DNA of 64,000 bases from NCBI GenBank assembly GCA_026707405.1, contig JAPOWW010000011.1, positions 172,065-236,064 of the forward strand, in the 5' to 3' direction. How positions within the stretch are numbered: the stretch's first letter is position 1; the number at the start of each line of letters is the position of its first letter. Source of the DNA: Chloroflexota bacterium. Its GTDB lineage: Bacteria > Chloroflexota > UBA11872 > VXNJ01. Below, piece after piece: positions 17,604-26,751 of the stretch. The translations under genes and the position numbers were made by a program. Under the pieces are notes generated by a model. That model did not search any database. It had not been told where the DNA came from and saw only the letters and a program-made list of their open reading frames with translations.

Positions 17604-20492
17604 TTAGACCCTGAAGACCTTCATCACCTCATCGCCGAGGTGATTGATCACCTTGACTGCGATGCGGCCTGACTCCGGCTTGTTGAAGGGCCTGGAAGTG
17701 TCGCTGTGCAGGGTGCCCCACGCGTCGGCGTCGATCTCGGCCTTGAGGGTTCGCTTCAGCGACTTGTAGGGATCGTTCGCGCCCAGGAAATAGGCGTGGC
17801 GCACGAAGAAACTCTCCGAGTCGTAGTCGGTGTCGATAAACCAGCAGGCTATGCCGTCGGTGTCGTCGCTCCGAACCGCCCCGGCGCTGGGATCGAACAC
17901 GTCAACGCCCTTCACCTGGACCTTGATCCGACCGTCACCGGCGTCCAGGACGTCGATATCCGGTTCGCCGAATATGACGAACAGGTTGCCCTGGCCGGTG
18001 CTCTTCAACTCGTCTGCCATGTGCAGATCAGGGTTCATGCGGGCCTTCAGGATCGGAACGCGACCGAGCTTGTCGAACTCGGTGGCGTGGGCCTCGTAGT
18101 TGAAGGCGCAGGCGATCAGCAGATCGAAGCCCGCGTCGGCGGCCTCGCGGGCGGCCTCCACCAGGTCCTGCCGCCGGACAGTGCCGAACTCGGGGCCGAC
18201 GAACACACCCGCGCGCCGCTGCGGTCCCATCTCTCCGCCTTCCAAGTAGCGTCCCTCGGCGCAGACGTTGTCGCCGGGCCAGGGAATCAGCGAGTCAAAC
18301 TCGATGCGGTCTTCCTTGTACGCCTGCTGCACGCCGGCGGTGCGCAGGTTGTCCAGGATCATCGACGTGAAATCCTGCGGTTCGCCGTAGCGTCCCGTCA
18401 CTTCGGCGGCCTTGTCTATCAGCTCGCCGTGCTCGTCAACGCCTAACATGCGGTGGGGTGAGAGGCTTTCCACGGTGAACGGCCCGGCCACGCGCACAGT
18501 GCGCCGCTCCTCGTAGGGCTTGTCGTAGAGGTACTCGAAGTCGGCCTTGGCGGCGATGGAGGCGTCTATCGCATTCTGCCGGGCGATACGAGTTTCCCAG
18601 AATTCGGACAGCAGCGGCTCGGAATCCGGTGGCCAGTCGTCGGGACGCTCGCGGGGAACCTCCCATTCTTGAAGTGGAGAGTTGCCAGTGGAGTGTTGAG
18701 AGTCGGAGTCTTGCGTCCCGCCGTTCTCCGTTCGTCCTGAGCCTGTCGAAGGGCGAACGGGGGTTGGCCCTTCCCCTGACCACTGTCCACTCGCCACCGA
18801 CAACTTCTCACGAAGCGGCGCTAGCCGCTCCTCGAACCGCTCCCAGATCACGTCGATCTCGGCGTTGTTGGCGATAGCGCGGAGCGTGATGTGCGGCACT
18901 CGCTTGTTGACGAAGCCCTGGCGGATGTCGCCGTAGGTCGGCGATTGCGAAGGCTCGCGTCTTTCGATCTCCGCCTCTCTGCGCCGGCCTTCGGGGCTGT
19001 CGGCGAGCAGGTACCAGGGATAGCGAGCGCCCATGATCCGGGCGCCGGCGAGCGCAAGCGCGACGCGCGAGGTGTCGATGGTGATCCAGCGGCGGCCCCA
19101 CTGCTCGGCCACGTCTGCGGTAGTGCCGGAGCCGCAGGTCGGGTCGATTACCAGGTCGCCGGGGTCGGTGGTCATCAGAATACATCTCTCGATCACTTTG
19201 TTCGGAGTTTGAACGATGTATATCTTCTTTCCAACAAGCGCGCCGCCACCTGTATCTCCCCACGAATTGTCAAACGTGGCGTACGGGAAATCGTCGAAGA
19301 AAGCTGCGTATCGAAGAGTATTTCCCGTCGAGAGTAGTCTTCGAGCAGCGATGAGTCTCTTCATTCCATCGGGATTCGTTCGCCAACTCCTGCCGGATGA
19401 CGGCTTATAGCTGGCTCCCTGGAAGTCGACATCGAAAACGCATGACGGGGTGAGGCCGGAGGACACGAGTGCCGAAGATGAAATGAGTCGCGCATTGTTC
19501 GGTAGAAGTTTCAAGTTTGCAAATTCCGAGGAGGTTATGGAGCGGCGCTGTCCTTGAGTTTCTACGATGTTGTAGTAACGGTCGCCTTGCGCGTCTAGCG
19601 AGCGAAACGTCCGTCGGAATTTGCCCGCCGTTCGGTCCTTGTTGTACCAAAGGAGATAGTCGTTTACGCCAACTAGCCCGGCCCCGCCCAATGGCGATGC
19701 CTTTCGGATTGAAATCTGTGCGTGAAAGTTCTCTTCTCCAAACACTTCATCCATCAGCGCCCGCACGCGGTGGACGTTCTCGTCCCCGATCTGCACGAAT
19801 ATCGAGCCTGAGTCTGAGAGCAGGTCGCGAGCGACGGCGAGGCGGTCGCGCAGGTAAGTCAGATAGGAGTGGATCCCGTCGCGCCAGGTGTCGCGGAACG
19901 CCTTGACCTGCTCCGGCTCGCGGGTGATGTGGGCGCGGTTGCCGTCGCGCACGTCGCGGCTGGTGGTCGACCACTGGAAGTTGGAGTTGAACTTGATGCC
20001 GTAGGGCGGGTCGACGTAGATGCACTGCACCTTGCCGCGTAGTCCCTCGCGCTCGGCCAGCGAGGCCATCACGTTCAAGCTATCTCCCAGGATCATGCGG
20101 TTCGACCAGTTGGCCTGGTGCTGGTAGAAGTCGGTGCGATCGGCGCCCTCGGGCAGTCCGTTGAAGTCGGCGAAAAAGTCCAGCTGTGCCTCTTGTCGTT
20201 GGCCGACTTTCTGCAAATCGTCGATCAAAGCCTTGGGCGACACCTTCTCCTGTATGTAGAGCGGCGGCGCGGTCGTCACCAGGTCCGTCCAGTCGGACGT
20301 GTCCTTGCCCCGCCAGACTAGCTGCGGGTCGAGGTCGGGATTGCGGCGTTCGAAAGCCGCCTCGATGGGATGCCGCTCCTCGTCCTTCATCAGCGGCTGA
20401 TGCTCGGCGGTAGGTATATTCGTCCGCCCCGCTTCCCCGTGCGTCAGCGATTCGACCTTGAGCGGCTGCCGCTTCCTACGCCTACTGGCCAT
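17604..20492 (-). CDS. mod: Type III restriction-modification DNA methyltransferase (Mod subunit)
   Basis: A 962-residue site-specific DNA methyltransferase of the beta class. Catalytic motif IV DPPY is at 161-164 (VQCIYVDPPYGIKFNS) and the AdoMet-binding motif I is at 450-457 (DPTCGSGT); this order and DPPY indicate N6-adenine methylation. The region between should carry target recognition. With the res gene it forms a type III system, in which Mod alone methylates and Res-Mod cleaves. Residues about 567-608 form a low-complexity insert that contains a dispersed palindromic repeat (DNA 18728-18760) read in frame as VRPSTGSGRTE. The frame stays open, so the gene is probably functional. It starts three bases after the DUF2283 stop codon, at the end of a four-gene operon. 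Confidence 0.92.
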   Translation of the reverse strand: MASRRRKRQPLKVESLTHGEAGRTNIPTAEHQPLMKDEERHPIEAAFERRNPDLDPQLVWRGKDTSDWTDLVTTAPPLYIQEKVSPKALIDDLQKVGQRQEAQLDFFADFNGLPEGADRTDFYQHQANWSNRMILGDSLNVMASLAEREGLRGKVQCIYVDPPYGIKFNSNFQWSTTSRDVRDGNRAHITREPEQVKAFRDTWRDGIHSYLTYLRDRLAVARDLLSDSGSIFVQIGDENVHRVRALMDEVFGEENFHAQISIRKASPLGGAGLVGVNDYLLWYNKDRTAGKFRRTFRSLDAQGDRYYNIVETQGQRRSITSSEFANLKLLPNNARLISSSALVSSGLTPSCVFDVDFQGASYKPSSGRSWRTNPDGMKRLIAARRLLSTGNTLRYAAFFDDFPYATFDNSWGDTGGGALVGKKIYIVQTPNKVIERCILMTTDPGDLVIDPTCGSGTTADVAEQWGRRWITIDTSRVALALAGARIMGARYPWYLLADSPEGRRREAEIERREPSQSPTYGDIRQGFVNKRVPHITLRAIANNAEIDVIWERFEERLAPLREKLSVASGQWSGEGPTPVRPSTGSGRTENGGTQDSDSQHSTGNSPLQEWEVPRERPDDWPPDSEPLLSEFWETRIARQNAIDASIAAKADFEYLYDKPYEERRTVRVAGPFTVESLSPHRMLGVDEHGELIDKAAEVTGRYGEPQDFTSMILDNLRTAGVQQAYKEDRIEFDSLIPWPGDNVCAEGRYLEGGEMGPQRRAGVFVGPEFGTVRRQDLVEAAREAADAGFDLLIACAFNYEAHATEFDKLGRVPILKARMNPDLHMADELKSTGQGNLFVIFGEPDIDVLDAGDGRIKVQVKGVDVFDPSAGAVRSDDTDGIACWFIDTDYDSESFFVRHAYFLGANDPYKSLKRTLKAEIDADAWGTLHSDTSRPFNKPESGRIAVKVINHLGDEVMKVFRV
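18728..18760. repeat. Dispersed palindromic element inserted in frame in mod
   Basis: The arms CCGTTCGTCCT (18728-18738) and AGGGCGAACGG (18750-18760) form an 11-base-pair stem with one G-T wobble around GAGCCTGTCGA. This is the widespread short element recognised as TTCGTCCTGAGC..GTCGAAGG in many bacterial genomes. It often appears in translated databases as FDKLRTNG-, STGSGRTE- or LRQAQDER-like peptides. Here it encodes mod residues 578-588. The flanks, with AGTGGACAGTGG-like and CCAGTGGAGTG-like words on either side, look like part of the same insertion. Confidence 0.75.
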
Positions 20493-20495
20493 CTG

Positions 20496-20711
20496 TCATC
20501 CCGCCCTGGTTGAGCGCAGGGGCAGCGCCTCGGTCTCGAGCGTCGACAGGTCCAGGCGGCTCGACGCCTGGTCAATGTCGAAGCCAACCACGTCGCCGTC
20601 GGCGTCGAGATCGACGTTCAGTCCATCCGCGACTTCATGCGTCTCCGCGCCCGGCCCCGGCTTGAACTCGATATAGAGGCTGTCAGTTTCCGGGTAGTAG
20701 TGGAGCTTCAT
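20496..20711 (-). CDS. DUF2283 family protein (possible antitoxin)
   Basis: This 71-residue acidic protein matches the DUF2283 pattern: HYYPETDSLYIEF near the N-terminus, then a short insertion and LNVDLDADGDVVGFDIDQAS. The family is a small beta-rich domain often encoded beside DUF4258 proteins, and the pair has been suggested to be toxin-antitoxin-like; that function is inferred here. The ATG overlaps the stop codon of the upstream small gene (ATGA), and mod starts three bases after its stop. Translation of the four genes is therefore likely coupled. An autoregulatory or R-M control role is an alternative. Confidence 0.75.
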   Translation of the reverse strand: MKLHYYPETDSLYIEFKPGPGAETHEVADGLNVDLDADGDVVGFDIDQASSRLDLSTLETEALPLRSTRAG

Positions 20712-20959
20712 AGATCGTCCTTTCGAAAGCCCCGGTCGAAGAATGCGTTGTGAATCGTCTCGCCGTCGGCCAGCGTTACGACTCTGAGAAATCGCGGAGC
20801 GAGCTCACCGGGTCGGATTATCTCACCCCAGAAGCGGACGCGTCCGTCCGGCTGAACCTCGCGGTGGGTCGGCGACACGATCACCTGAGCACACCAGGCG
20901 GGATCGATGTAGGGCCGTTTGCGACGCACTTGCTCGTCAAAGTAGCGCGTCGTCTTCAC
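20708..20959 (-). CDS. Small DUF4258-like protein (possible toxin or R-M accessory)
   Basis: An 83-residue basic protein. The segments YFDEQVRRKRPYIDP, CAQVIVSPTHREVQPDGRVRFWGEI and FLRVVTLADGETIHNAFFDRGF follow the layout of DUF4258 proteins: an N-terminal helix, a Pro-containing turn, then an antiparallel sheet ending in a valine-rich strand. That family is distantly RelE/ParE-like and is commonly paired with DUF2283. The start is GTG and overlaps the res stop codon (GTGA). Its stop codon overlaps the DUF2283 ATG. Its place between res and mod is unusual. Toxicity is unproven; it could equally be a regulator of the R-M complex. Confidence 0.6.
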   Translation of the reverse strand: MKTTRYFDEQVRRKRPYIDPAWCAQVIVSPTHREVQPDGRVRFWGEIIRPGELAPRFLRVVTLADGETIHNAFFDRGFRKDDL

Positions 20960-23900
20960 GTCGCTGCGGAAGCATTTGTTCCCGCGACGCTTGCAATCAC
21001 GTTATCCAGGTTCGCCTTTATTTCCGCGTTCAGGTCCTCTCGTAGAGCGTAGACATCGGTGAACTCGGCAAAGGCCCAGCGGCCAAAGCTGCGGAGCCGG
21101 TTGACGCCGGGAATCCAGTAGTTATCCATCGTCCCTTTCTTGAAACTCGCGTCCTGGCGGCGGTAGCCCTTGATCTCGATGATGAGGCGCAGTAGATCAG
21201 GTTCTCCCTGATCGTCGACCCGCCCGTCGTCCACCAGCAAAATGAAGTCCGGCACGTAGCGGCGGCTTATGCCGCCCATGCGATAGGGCACCTCGAATCC
21301 CAGTCCCTGGTTCTTGACGTAGGCGCGCACGCGCGGGTGGTCCTCGACTACCCGGCAGAACTCGGCCTCCCAGTCCTGGTCGCAGATGGCCCAGTTGACG
21401 TGGCAGCGGCGCGGATCGGTGCGCCAGCGCGTGCGCTTGGAGGTGCTGAACCGAACGTAGCGGGTCGAGCCGGCGGGATTGTACGGATCGAGTACCGGTG
21501 TAACAGGGGGTTTATCGCGGCCGCCGTTGTTGCCGCCAGGAGGCAGCAGCCCCATCATGATCAGTTCGCAGGCCATGTCCGCAAGTTCGCGGTGCATCAA
21601 TTGCGCGGGACGAGTTCCACCCCTGCACTTCAGACGCTCGTCCAGCCACTGGCCCGTGATCTGCTTGAGCTGACCGAAGAGATGCAGCTTGGGCGGCTGG
21701 CCTGGGTCGCGCCACTTGGTTTCGAGCAGATGGTGAGTTAGGTAGTACTCCAGCGCGGCCCGGCGCAGGCTTCCGAGGTGCTCGACGGTGAGATTGACCC
21801 CTTCACCAATCAGGCCCTGATTGCGGGTTTCCGTGGGACCGACGAGTTCGGGGGTCAGCTTGAGAGTCGAGTCGGCGGTGAACTGGGCTCGCACGTGGTC
21901 GCTGGGCAGCTCGACGCGGTATCCCAGCACGCGGGGAAATCGAATCTCGCAATCGTCGCGCTCGGGCGAAATGGCTCGAACCTGCACCGTTTCGCGCGGC
22001 GGTGTCGGCGGCGCGACGACCGGCTTGGCGGTGAAGTCGAAGGGGATGCCAAGCACGTCGGCGTATTCGACTTCCAGCAGCCCCTGCTCGTTCAAATCGT
22101 AGGACTGCCGCCGCAGCGCGCGGCCCACCGCCTGCTCGCATAGCAACTGCGTGCCGAAGGCGCGCACTCCCAGCACGTGAGTGACGGTATTGGCGTCCCA
22201 GCCCTCGGTGAGCATGGATACCGAAACCACGCACCGGATTGAATCGCCAAGCTGGCCCGGCTTTCCGACGGTGTTCATCACCTCACGGAGCAGGTCCTGG
22301 TCACCGATGTTGTCGGCCTGAGTGCGGTCGCCGGTGCGTTGCACGATCTCACGCCTGAATCGGTCGATCTCGTCGGCGGCGAGCTTGCGGAAATTGCGGT
22401 CCAGCGCGTCGCCTGATTCGAGCTGCTCGCTGTCGATAAGCAGCGTGCGCGGGCGGGCCAGCCGCTGGCCGTTTTCGTCGAAGTTGCGAAAGAGCTTGAG
22501 ATGCCCGTTTCGGAAGATGGGTGGACCGTTAGCCTGTTCCTGATGAAAGCCGGACACGTAGTCGTAAACGAGCTTCGAAGACGCCGTGTTGTTGCAGACG
22601 ATGATGAAACACGGCGGCGTCGCATTCCGCCAGACTTCGAACGTCTTCTCGTAGTGGCCGTAGAGCGCTTCGAGTGCGCTTGTGAGTTGGGGCGGAAGCC
22701 TGAGCGGATCGAGCGTTCCGGCCCTGCGGCGCCCGCCCTTGGGCATGGCCGGGCGAATGTGTTCCCAGAGCTGCCGGTAGATTGGCATATCGTGGCCGGT
22801 TACGTTGTCGGCGACCGGCACGCGCGGCAGCTTGACGATCCCACACTCGATGGCGTCCATGAGCGAGAAGTCGCTCATGGTCCACGAGAAGAGCGTGCCT
22901 TCGGCGTAGCCGGAGCCGCGCAGGAAAAATGGCGTGGCGGAGAGATCGACGACGCGCCGCAGTCCCAGCTTGCGCTGTACCGCTTCGAGACCGGAGATCC
23001 AGAGCCTGGCGGCCTCGCGGTTCTGCTTGGCCTCGCTGAGGTCGTCGCCGCTCAGCTTGCCTTCCTCGTCGGCTTCCGTGGGCCTTTGCCGGTAGCAGTG
23101 GTGCGCCTCGTCGTTGATGGCCAGGATGCCACGCATCCCCATTAGCTCCGGCATGACCCGCTGGAGCATCTGTCCTTCGGTTTCGACTGTCTGGACCTCT
23201 GGCCCGGTGCGCCCCTGTAGCAGGCTGCGCCCGCCTCTGGAGACTCGGAGAGTTTCCCGCCGCTTGAAGGCGTGGTAGTTGGTGATGACGATCTTGGCTT
23301 TGTTAAGGTCGCGCAGCATGTCGGGCGGAACTAGCTCGCGGCTCTGGTAATAGCTGTCCGGATCGTTGGGCTGTAACACTCGCAGCCGATCGCGGATGGT
23401 GATACCCGGCGCAACGACCAGGAACCCGCGCGTGAAGTTCTGGCTGTTCGGTCGGCGAACGGCGTTGAGGGTCTGCCAGGCGATCAGCATCGCCATCACG
23501 GTTGTCTTGCCCGCGCCGGTGGCGAGCTTGAGCGCGAGCCGCGCCAGACTCGGATTGGCCTGCTCGTTGGCTCCCGCCAGGTGGTCGAGGAAGACCTTTC
23601 CATCGCGTCCGCGCTTAGGCGCTACTTCGGTAAGCCAGATCAGCGTCTCCATCGCCTCTATCTGACAAAAGAAGGGCTGGAGGTCGATGAACTTATGAGT
23701 GCGCCAATGCTGAAGCAGCCGGGCAGTCTCGGGCGTGACCTGCCAGTCAGCGGGGTCCGGTATCAGTCGCCACTCGTCGACACGCTGCCGAAGACTGCCG
23801 ATAATGGGCATCGGGTCGTACTGCTGTTCCTCCGTAGAAAGACCCTTGCCTTCGTCGAGGACCAACTGGCCCTGAACAGTGCGGCCCTTTTGCTTACGCG

Positions 23901-24048
23901 GAGCGGGGACCGGCGTTATGAATTTGGCGGCCCGCCGACCTTCGATAATGCGGTTGGTTGGCTGTCCATCGTCGTCAAGTTCCCAGTGGCGCGCCGGATA
24001 CTCGTACGGTGAATTCAGTATGGGTGTTTTGAAGAACTCGTTCTCCAC
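20956..24048 (-). CDS. res: Type III restriction enzyme Res subunit (helicase-nuclease)
   Basis: A protein of about 1030 residues with superfamily 2 helicase motifs (numbered from TTG 24054): Walker A ATGAGKTT at 178-185, DEAH at 315-318, SATPF at about 372-376, and QAVGRALRR at 641-649. The C-terminus carries a PD-ExK nuclease: PD at 935-936 (RRYVPDFILLVDDG) and EIKG at 960-963 (IIEIKGYRRQ). These are all the parts needed for ATP-dependent translocation and cutting. TTG 24054 is possible, but GTG 24048 is better spaced from GAGGA. It is the first gene of the operon, and its stop codon overlaps the next small gene. All catalytic motifs look intact. Confidence 0.93.
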   Translation of the reverse strand: MENEFFKTPILNSPYEYPARHWELDDDGQPTNRIIEGRRAAKFITPVPAPRKQKGRTVQGQLVLDEGKGLSTEEQQYDPMPIIGSLRQRVDEWRLIPDPADWQVTPETARLLQHWRTHKFIDLQPFFCQIEAMETLIWLTEVAPKRGRDGKVFLDHLAGANEQANPSLARLALKLATGAGKTTVMAMLIAWQTLNAVRRPNSQNFTRGFLVVAPGITIRDRLRVLQPNDPDSYYQSRELVPPDMLRDLNKAKIVITNYHAFKRRETLRVSRGGRSLLQGRTGPEVQTVETEGQMLQRVMPELMGMRGILAINDEAHHCYRQRPTEADEEGKLSGDDLSEAKQNREAARLWISGLEAVQRKLGLRRVVDLSATPFFLRGSGYAEGTLFSWTMSDFSLMDAIECGIVKLPRVPVADNVTGHDMPIYRQLWEHIRPAMPKGGRRRAGTLDPLRLPPQLTSALEALYGHYEKTFEVWRNATPPCFIIVCNNTASSKLVYDYVSGFHQEQANGPPIFRNGHLKLFRNFDENGQRLARPRTLLIDSEQLESGDALDRNFRKLAADEIDRFRREIVQRTGDRTQADNIGDQDLLREVMNTVGKPGQLGDSIRCVVSVSMLTEGWDANTVTHVLGVRAFGTQLLCEQAVGRALRRQSYDLNEQGLLEVEYADVLGIPFDFTAKPVVAPPTPPRETVQVRAISPERDDCEIRFPRVLGYRVELPSDHVRAQFTADSTLKLTPELVGPTETRNQGLIGEGVNLTVEHLGSLRRAALEYYLTHHLLETKWRDPGQPPKLHLFGQLKQITGQWLDERLKCRGGTRPAQLMHRELADMACELIMMGLLPPGGNNGGRDKPPVTPVLDPYNPAGSTRYVRFSTSKRTRWRTDPRRCHVNWAICDQDWEAEFCRVVEDHPRVRAYVKNQGLGFEVPYRMGGISRRYVPDFILLVDDGRVDDQGEPDLLRLIIEIKGYRRQDASFKKGTMDNYWIPGVNRLRSFGRWAFAEFTDVYALREDLNAEIKANLDNVIASVAGTNASAAT

Positions 24049-24179
24049 AAGCAATCCTCGACTATCAGCTATCCAGTCACAGCCCAGCCGCTACTCACTC
24101 TCCGAGCGAGAGGCTTTACGGATGAGCTTCTTGTAACGCCGCACATCCTTTCCTAAGCGCATCCCATCTCTGTTGTGGG

Positions 24180-24977
24180 TCAGTCGTAGTTGGAGTTTTT
24201 GTGGTCGCCGAGGAAGCGGCGCTGGCGGGGGTTGGCTATGGCCAGGCTGTCCGGGTTGAATTGGAATCGAAGATAGGGCGGGAACTTCTGGGTGATCATG
24301 CGCTGGGCATAGTGGACCTGTAGCAGGTACCGGGTCTCGCCGCTGGAGTTGGCGGAGCCGCGGTGCCAGACTTCCGACCGGAACAGCACGCAATCGCCGG
24401 CCTTGCACGTCAGGCTCTTCTCTTCCGCGCCCCGCCAGGTCTTGTCTTCCGGCGTCGGCTTGCGTCCGGCGAAGTGGCTACCCGGGATGAACTTGGTAGG
24501 CCCCAGCTCCTCGTACAGGTCGTTGAGGTAATAGTGCGCCGTGGCGATGAAAACGGGCATCTTGACCCTGCCGTCGAGGAGCAGGTCTTCTGGAATCTCC
24601 AGCGGCAGATAGTCGACGTGGAGGTTCTGATCGGGCCGATTCGGTCCGGTCATCCAGCCGGTCATTCCGATTACGTGGCAGTCTTCGCCCATCACCCGCT
24701 CGGCCAGGCTTGCAGCAGGCTCCATGTCGAGGAACCTGACGAAATACGGATCGCGATTGAAGGTGGTCTTTATGTGCTTGTCGATGTCGTTGCGGCGGTC
24801 GAACGCTTCGGGGTTTGGCTCCAGCGCGGCGATGTGGTCGCGTAGCTCGGCCACCTCGTCGGCGTCCAGGACTCCCGGCATGTAGGCGAATCCGTCGCGC
24901 TCGACGGCATCCGCACGCTCTTCGGTGGTGTCGTAGGCGATCAGCTCAAGGGTTTCAGTCACTGGCAGCGCTTCCAT
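24180..24977 (-). CDS. Phytanoyl-CoA dioxygenase (PhyH) family protein
   Basis: A 265-residue probable Fe(II)/2-oxoglutarate oxygenase. The iron H-x-D is in NLHVDYLPLEIP, the distal His in RSEVWHRGSANSSGETRYLLQ, and the same segment supplies the Arg for 2-oxoglutarate. The family strand FAYMPGVLDADEVAEL is near the N-terminus. No Shine-Dalgarno site is obvious before the ATG, so the start could lie elsewhere, for example at a later start near VERDGFAYM. It sits between the R-M operon and the FAD oxidoreductases, all read leftwards. The substrate is unknown. Confidence 0.87.
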   Translation of the reverse strand: MEALPVTETLELIAYDTTEERADAVERDGFAYMPGVLDADEVAELRDHIAALEPNPEAFDRRNDIDKHIKTTFNRDPYFVRFLDMEPAASLAERVMGEDCHVIGMTGWMTGPNRPDQNLHVDYLPLEIPEDLLLDGRVKMPVFIATAHYYLNDLYEELGPTKFIPGSHFAGRKPTPEDKTWRGAEEKSLTCKAGDCVLFRSEVWHRGSANSSGETRYLLQVHYAQRMITQKFPPYLRFQFNPDSLAIANPRQRRFLGDHKNSNYD

Positions 24978-25060
24978 CTATGGTGGGACGCCACATTGTA
25001 GAGCGTTGGACACGCCGTGGTTGGTCTATGTCCTCCTGTCAGATGGCGAGGCTGTATCTA

Positions 25061-26635
25061 CTATCCCAACCGAAGTTTCGGCTGATTGAGGTCCCGCAGA
25101 ATCTGGTTGGCGGCGTTGTGGCCGGGAGCGCCGTTGACCTCTCCCCACGGATGCATTCCGGCTCCGCAAAGATAGAGGTCTTTTATCGGCGCTCGGTACT
25201 GCGACAGCTCGGGAAGCGGTCGCTGGTCGAGCATCTGGCTGGGGATGACGTCGATATGGTGGATATTCCCGTCCGACAGCAGGCGGTCGCGCTCCAGGTC
25301 CAAAGGCGTAACCAGCTTGTAATCGATGATCGCGCTCCGGTAGTTGGGCGAATACTGGTCGATGATGTCGAGGAGGCGGTCGGCCATCTCCTCCCGCCGT
25401 TCGTCCCACGTCCCTTCCGCCAGGCGATGCGGTGCGAACTCGATGTACCAGGAGCCTGTGTGCTTGCCGGCAGGCGCGCGTGAGGGATCGCTGATCGAGG
25501 GATGAGCGATCGCCAGCATCGGAGCGCGCGGCAATCTGCCGGCCCAAACGTCTTCCCAGGCAAGATCGCGATAGCGCGTGGAAGGTCGCACTCTAATACC
25601 GCCGCCGGCAATCCATTCGGTGTCCAAGTGTTCGGTCGCGTAGAACACAGGCAGCTCGGAAAGCGTGCAGAGGAACTTCAGACAGCCATATTTGGCACGC
25701 AGGTTTCTGACTCTCCTCAGGAAGCCGGCTTCAAGATCGCTCCCAGTGAGCAGATTCAGGAAAGTGCGTTTCGGGTCCGCGCTGGACACTACCGTTCTCG
25801 CGGCAATTCGGTCCCCGTCGACCAACTCCACGCCGGCTGCGCCCCCGGACTCCACGAGGATTTTGCTTACGGGACTCGCCGTCAGGATTTCCACACCCTC
25901 CTCCTCCGCCGCTTCGGCCAGAAGACGAGTCACCTGCCCAATACCTCCGACTATGGTGCCCCCCGGCTTCGTGACGCCTCTGATTTCACGCCTGGACACG
26001 GCTCTGGACAGAGCGAAGCCGAAACCGGACCCGGTCTCCCAAAGCGACCCGAGATCGGCGGGATTCCACATCGCGGCGAGGATCTCGTCGGACTCGAAGA
26101 AATCCCCCATGAGTTGCCCCATCGATGTGGTCACCAGTCTCGAAAGCAGCGCTTCGTCGCTCGTTCCCTGGTAGTCGGCGAATATGCGGGCAAGGGAAAC
26201 CGGCGGCTTCATGATGTAAGGCTGAAGAAGACGGCTTGCGCGCTCTACGAAGTCATGCCACTGGGCGTAGTTTCCGGCGTCGTGCACCGAGAACTGAGCT
26301 ATCTGATCGAAGTCGTTCGACTCGTCACCGGTGAGCGTCAGGCTGCGTCCGTCGAGATAGAGATGCGTCCCGACGCCACCCGTGCGTCCCCTGAGCCCGC
26401 GTTCGACGAGTCGGGTGTCTCGCAATATCTCAGGTTGAAGAGCGTAGAAGCTCTGTGCGCATGATTCGTGGAGATATCCGGGAAACAGCTCCTCGGTTAT
26501 GCAAGCGCCGCCTACCTGTTCCCCGGCTTCCAGAATCAGCACGCTCAGACCGGCGCGCGCCAGGTAGAACGAGGCGACGAGTCCGTTATGCCCGGCCCCG
26601 ATCATGACGACGTCGTATGCATTTCTTGTTGCCAT
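25061..26635 (-). CDS. FAD-dependent oxidoreductase, phytoene desaturase / PYROXD2-like (copy 1)
   Basis: A 524-residue flavoprotein. The ADP-binding motif is YDVVMIGAGHNGLVASFYLA, followed by VLILEAGEQVGGACITEE, the second FAD-binding part. The C-terminal FAD motif is YLCGAGMHPWGEVNGAPGHN. This places it in the amine oxidase/phytoene desaturase superfamily, near the PYROXD2-like group rather than true CrtI. ATG 26635 is chosen because GGAGG lies six bases upstream; an earlier ATG at 26650 is too close to it. A clear paralogue lies upstream. No carotenoid genes are nearby, so desaturation or oxidation of another hydrophobic or amine substrate is more plausible. Confidence 0.85.
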   Translation of the reverse strand: MATRNAYDVVMIGAGHNGLVASFYLARAGLSVLILEAGEQVGGACITEELFPGYLHESCAQSFYALQPEILRDTRLVERGLRGRTGGVGTHLYLDGRSLTLTGDESNDFDQIAQFSVHDAGNYAQWHDFVERASRLLQPYIMKPPVSLARIFADYQGTSDEALLSRLVTTSMGQLMGDFFESDEILAAMWNPADLGSLWETGSGFGFALSRAVSRREIRGVTKPGGTIVGGIGQVTRLLAEAAEEEGVEILTASPVSKILVESGGAAGVELVDGDRIAARTVVSSADPKRTFLNLLTGSDLEAGFLRRVRNLRAKYGCLKFLCTLSELPVFYATEHLDTEWIAGGGIRVRPSTRYRDLAWEDVWAGRLPRAPMLAIAHPSISDPSRAPAGKHTGSWYIEFAPHRLAEGTWDERREEMADRLLDIIDQYSPNYRSAIIDYKLVTPLDLERDRLLSDGNIHHIDVIPSQMLDQRPLPELSQYRAPIKDLYLCGAGMHPWGEVNGAPGHNAANQILRDLNQPKLRLG

Positions 26636-26751
26636 CATCGTCCTCCGCATATGGGGTGGCTGATCGGGTCGTCGAGCCTACTTCGCCCAGTCCGGCCCAT
26701 AGCCGCGAAGCCGGCGGGACATCGACTTCTAACGATACTGCTCATCCTTGG

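Noticed and set aside
17604..24048. Reading the defence operon as BREX, DISARM or type I R-M
   Set aside because: No PglZ, BrxC, specificity subunit or phospholipase-D gene is present; Mod and Res have type III architecture.
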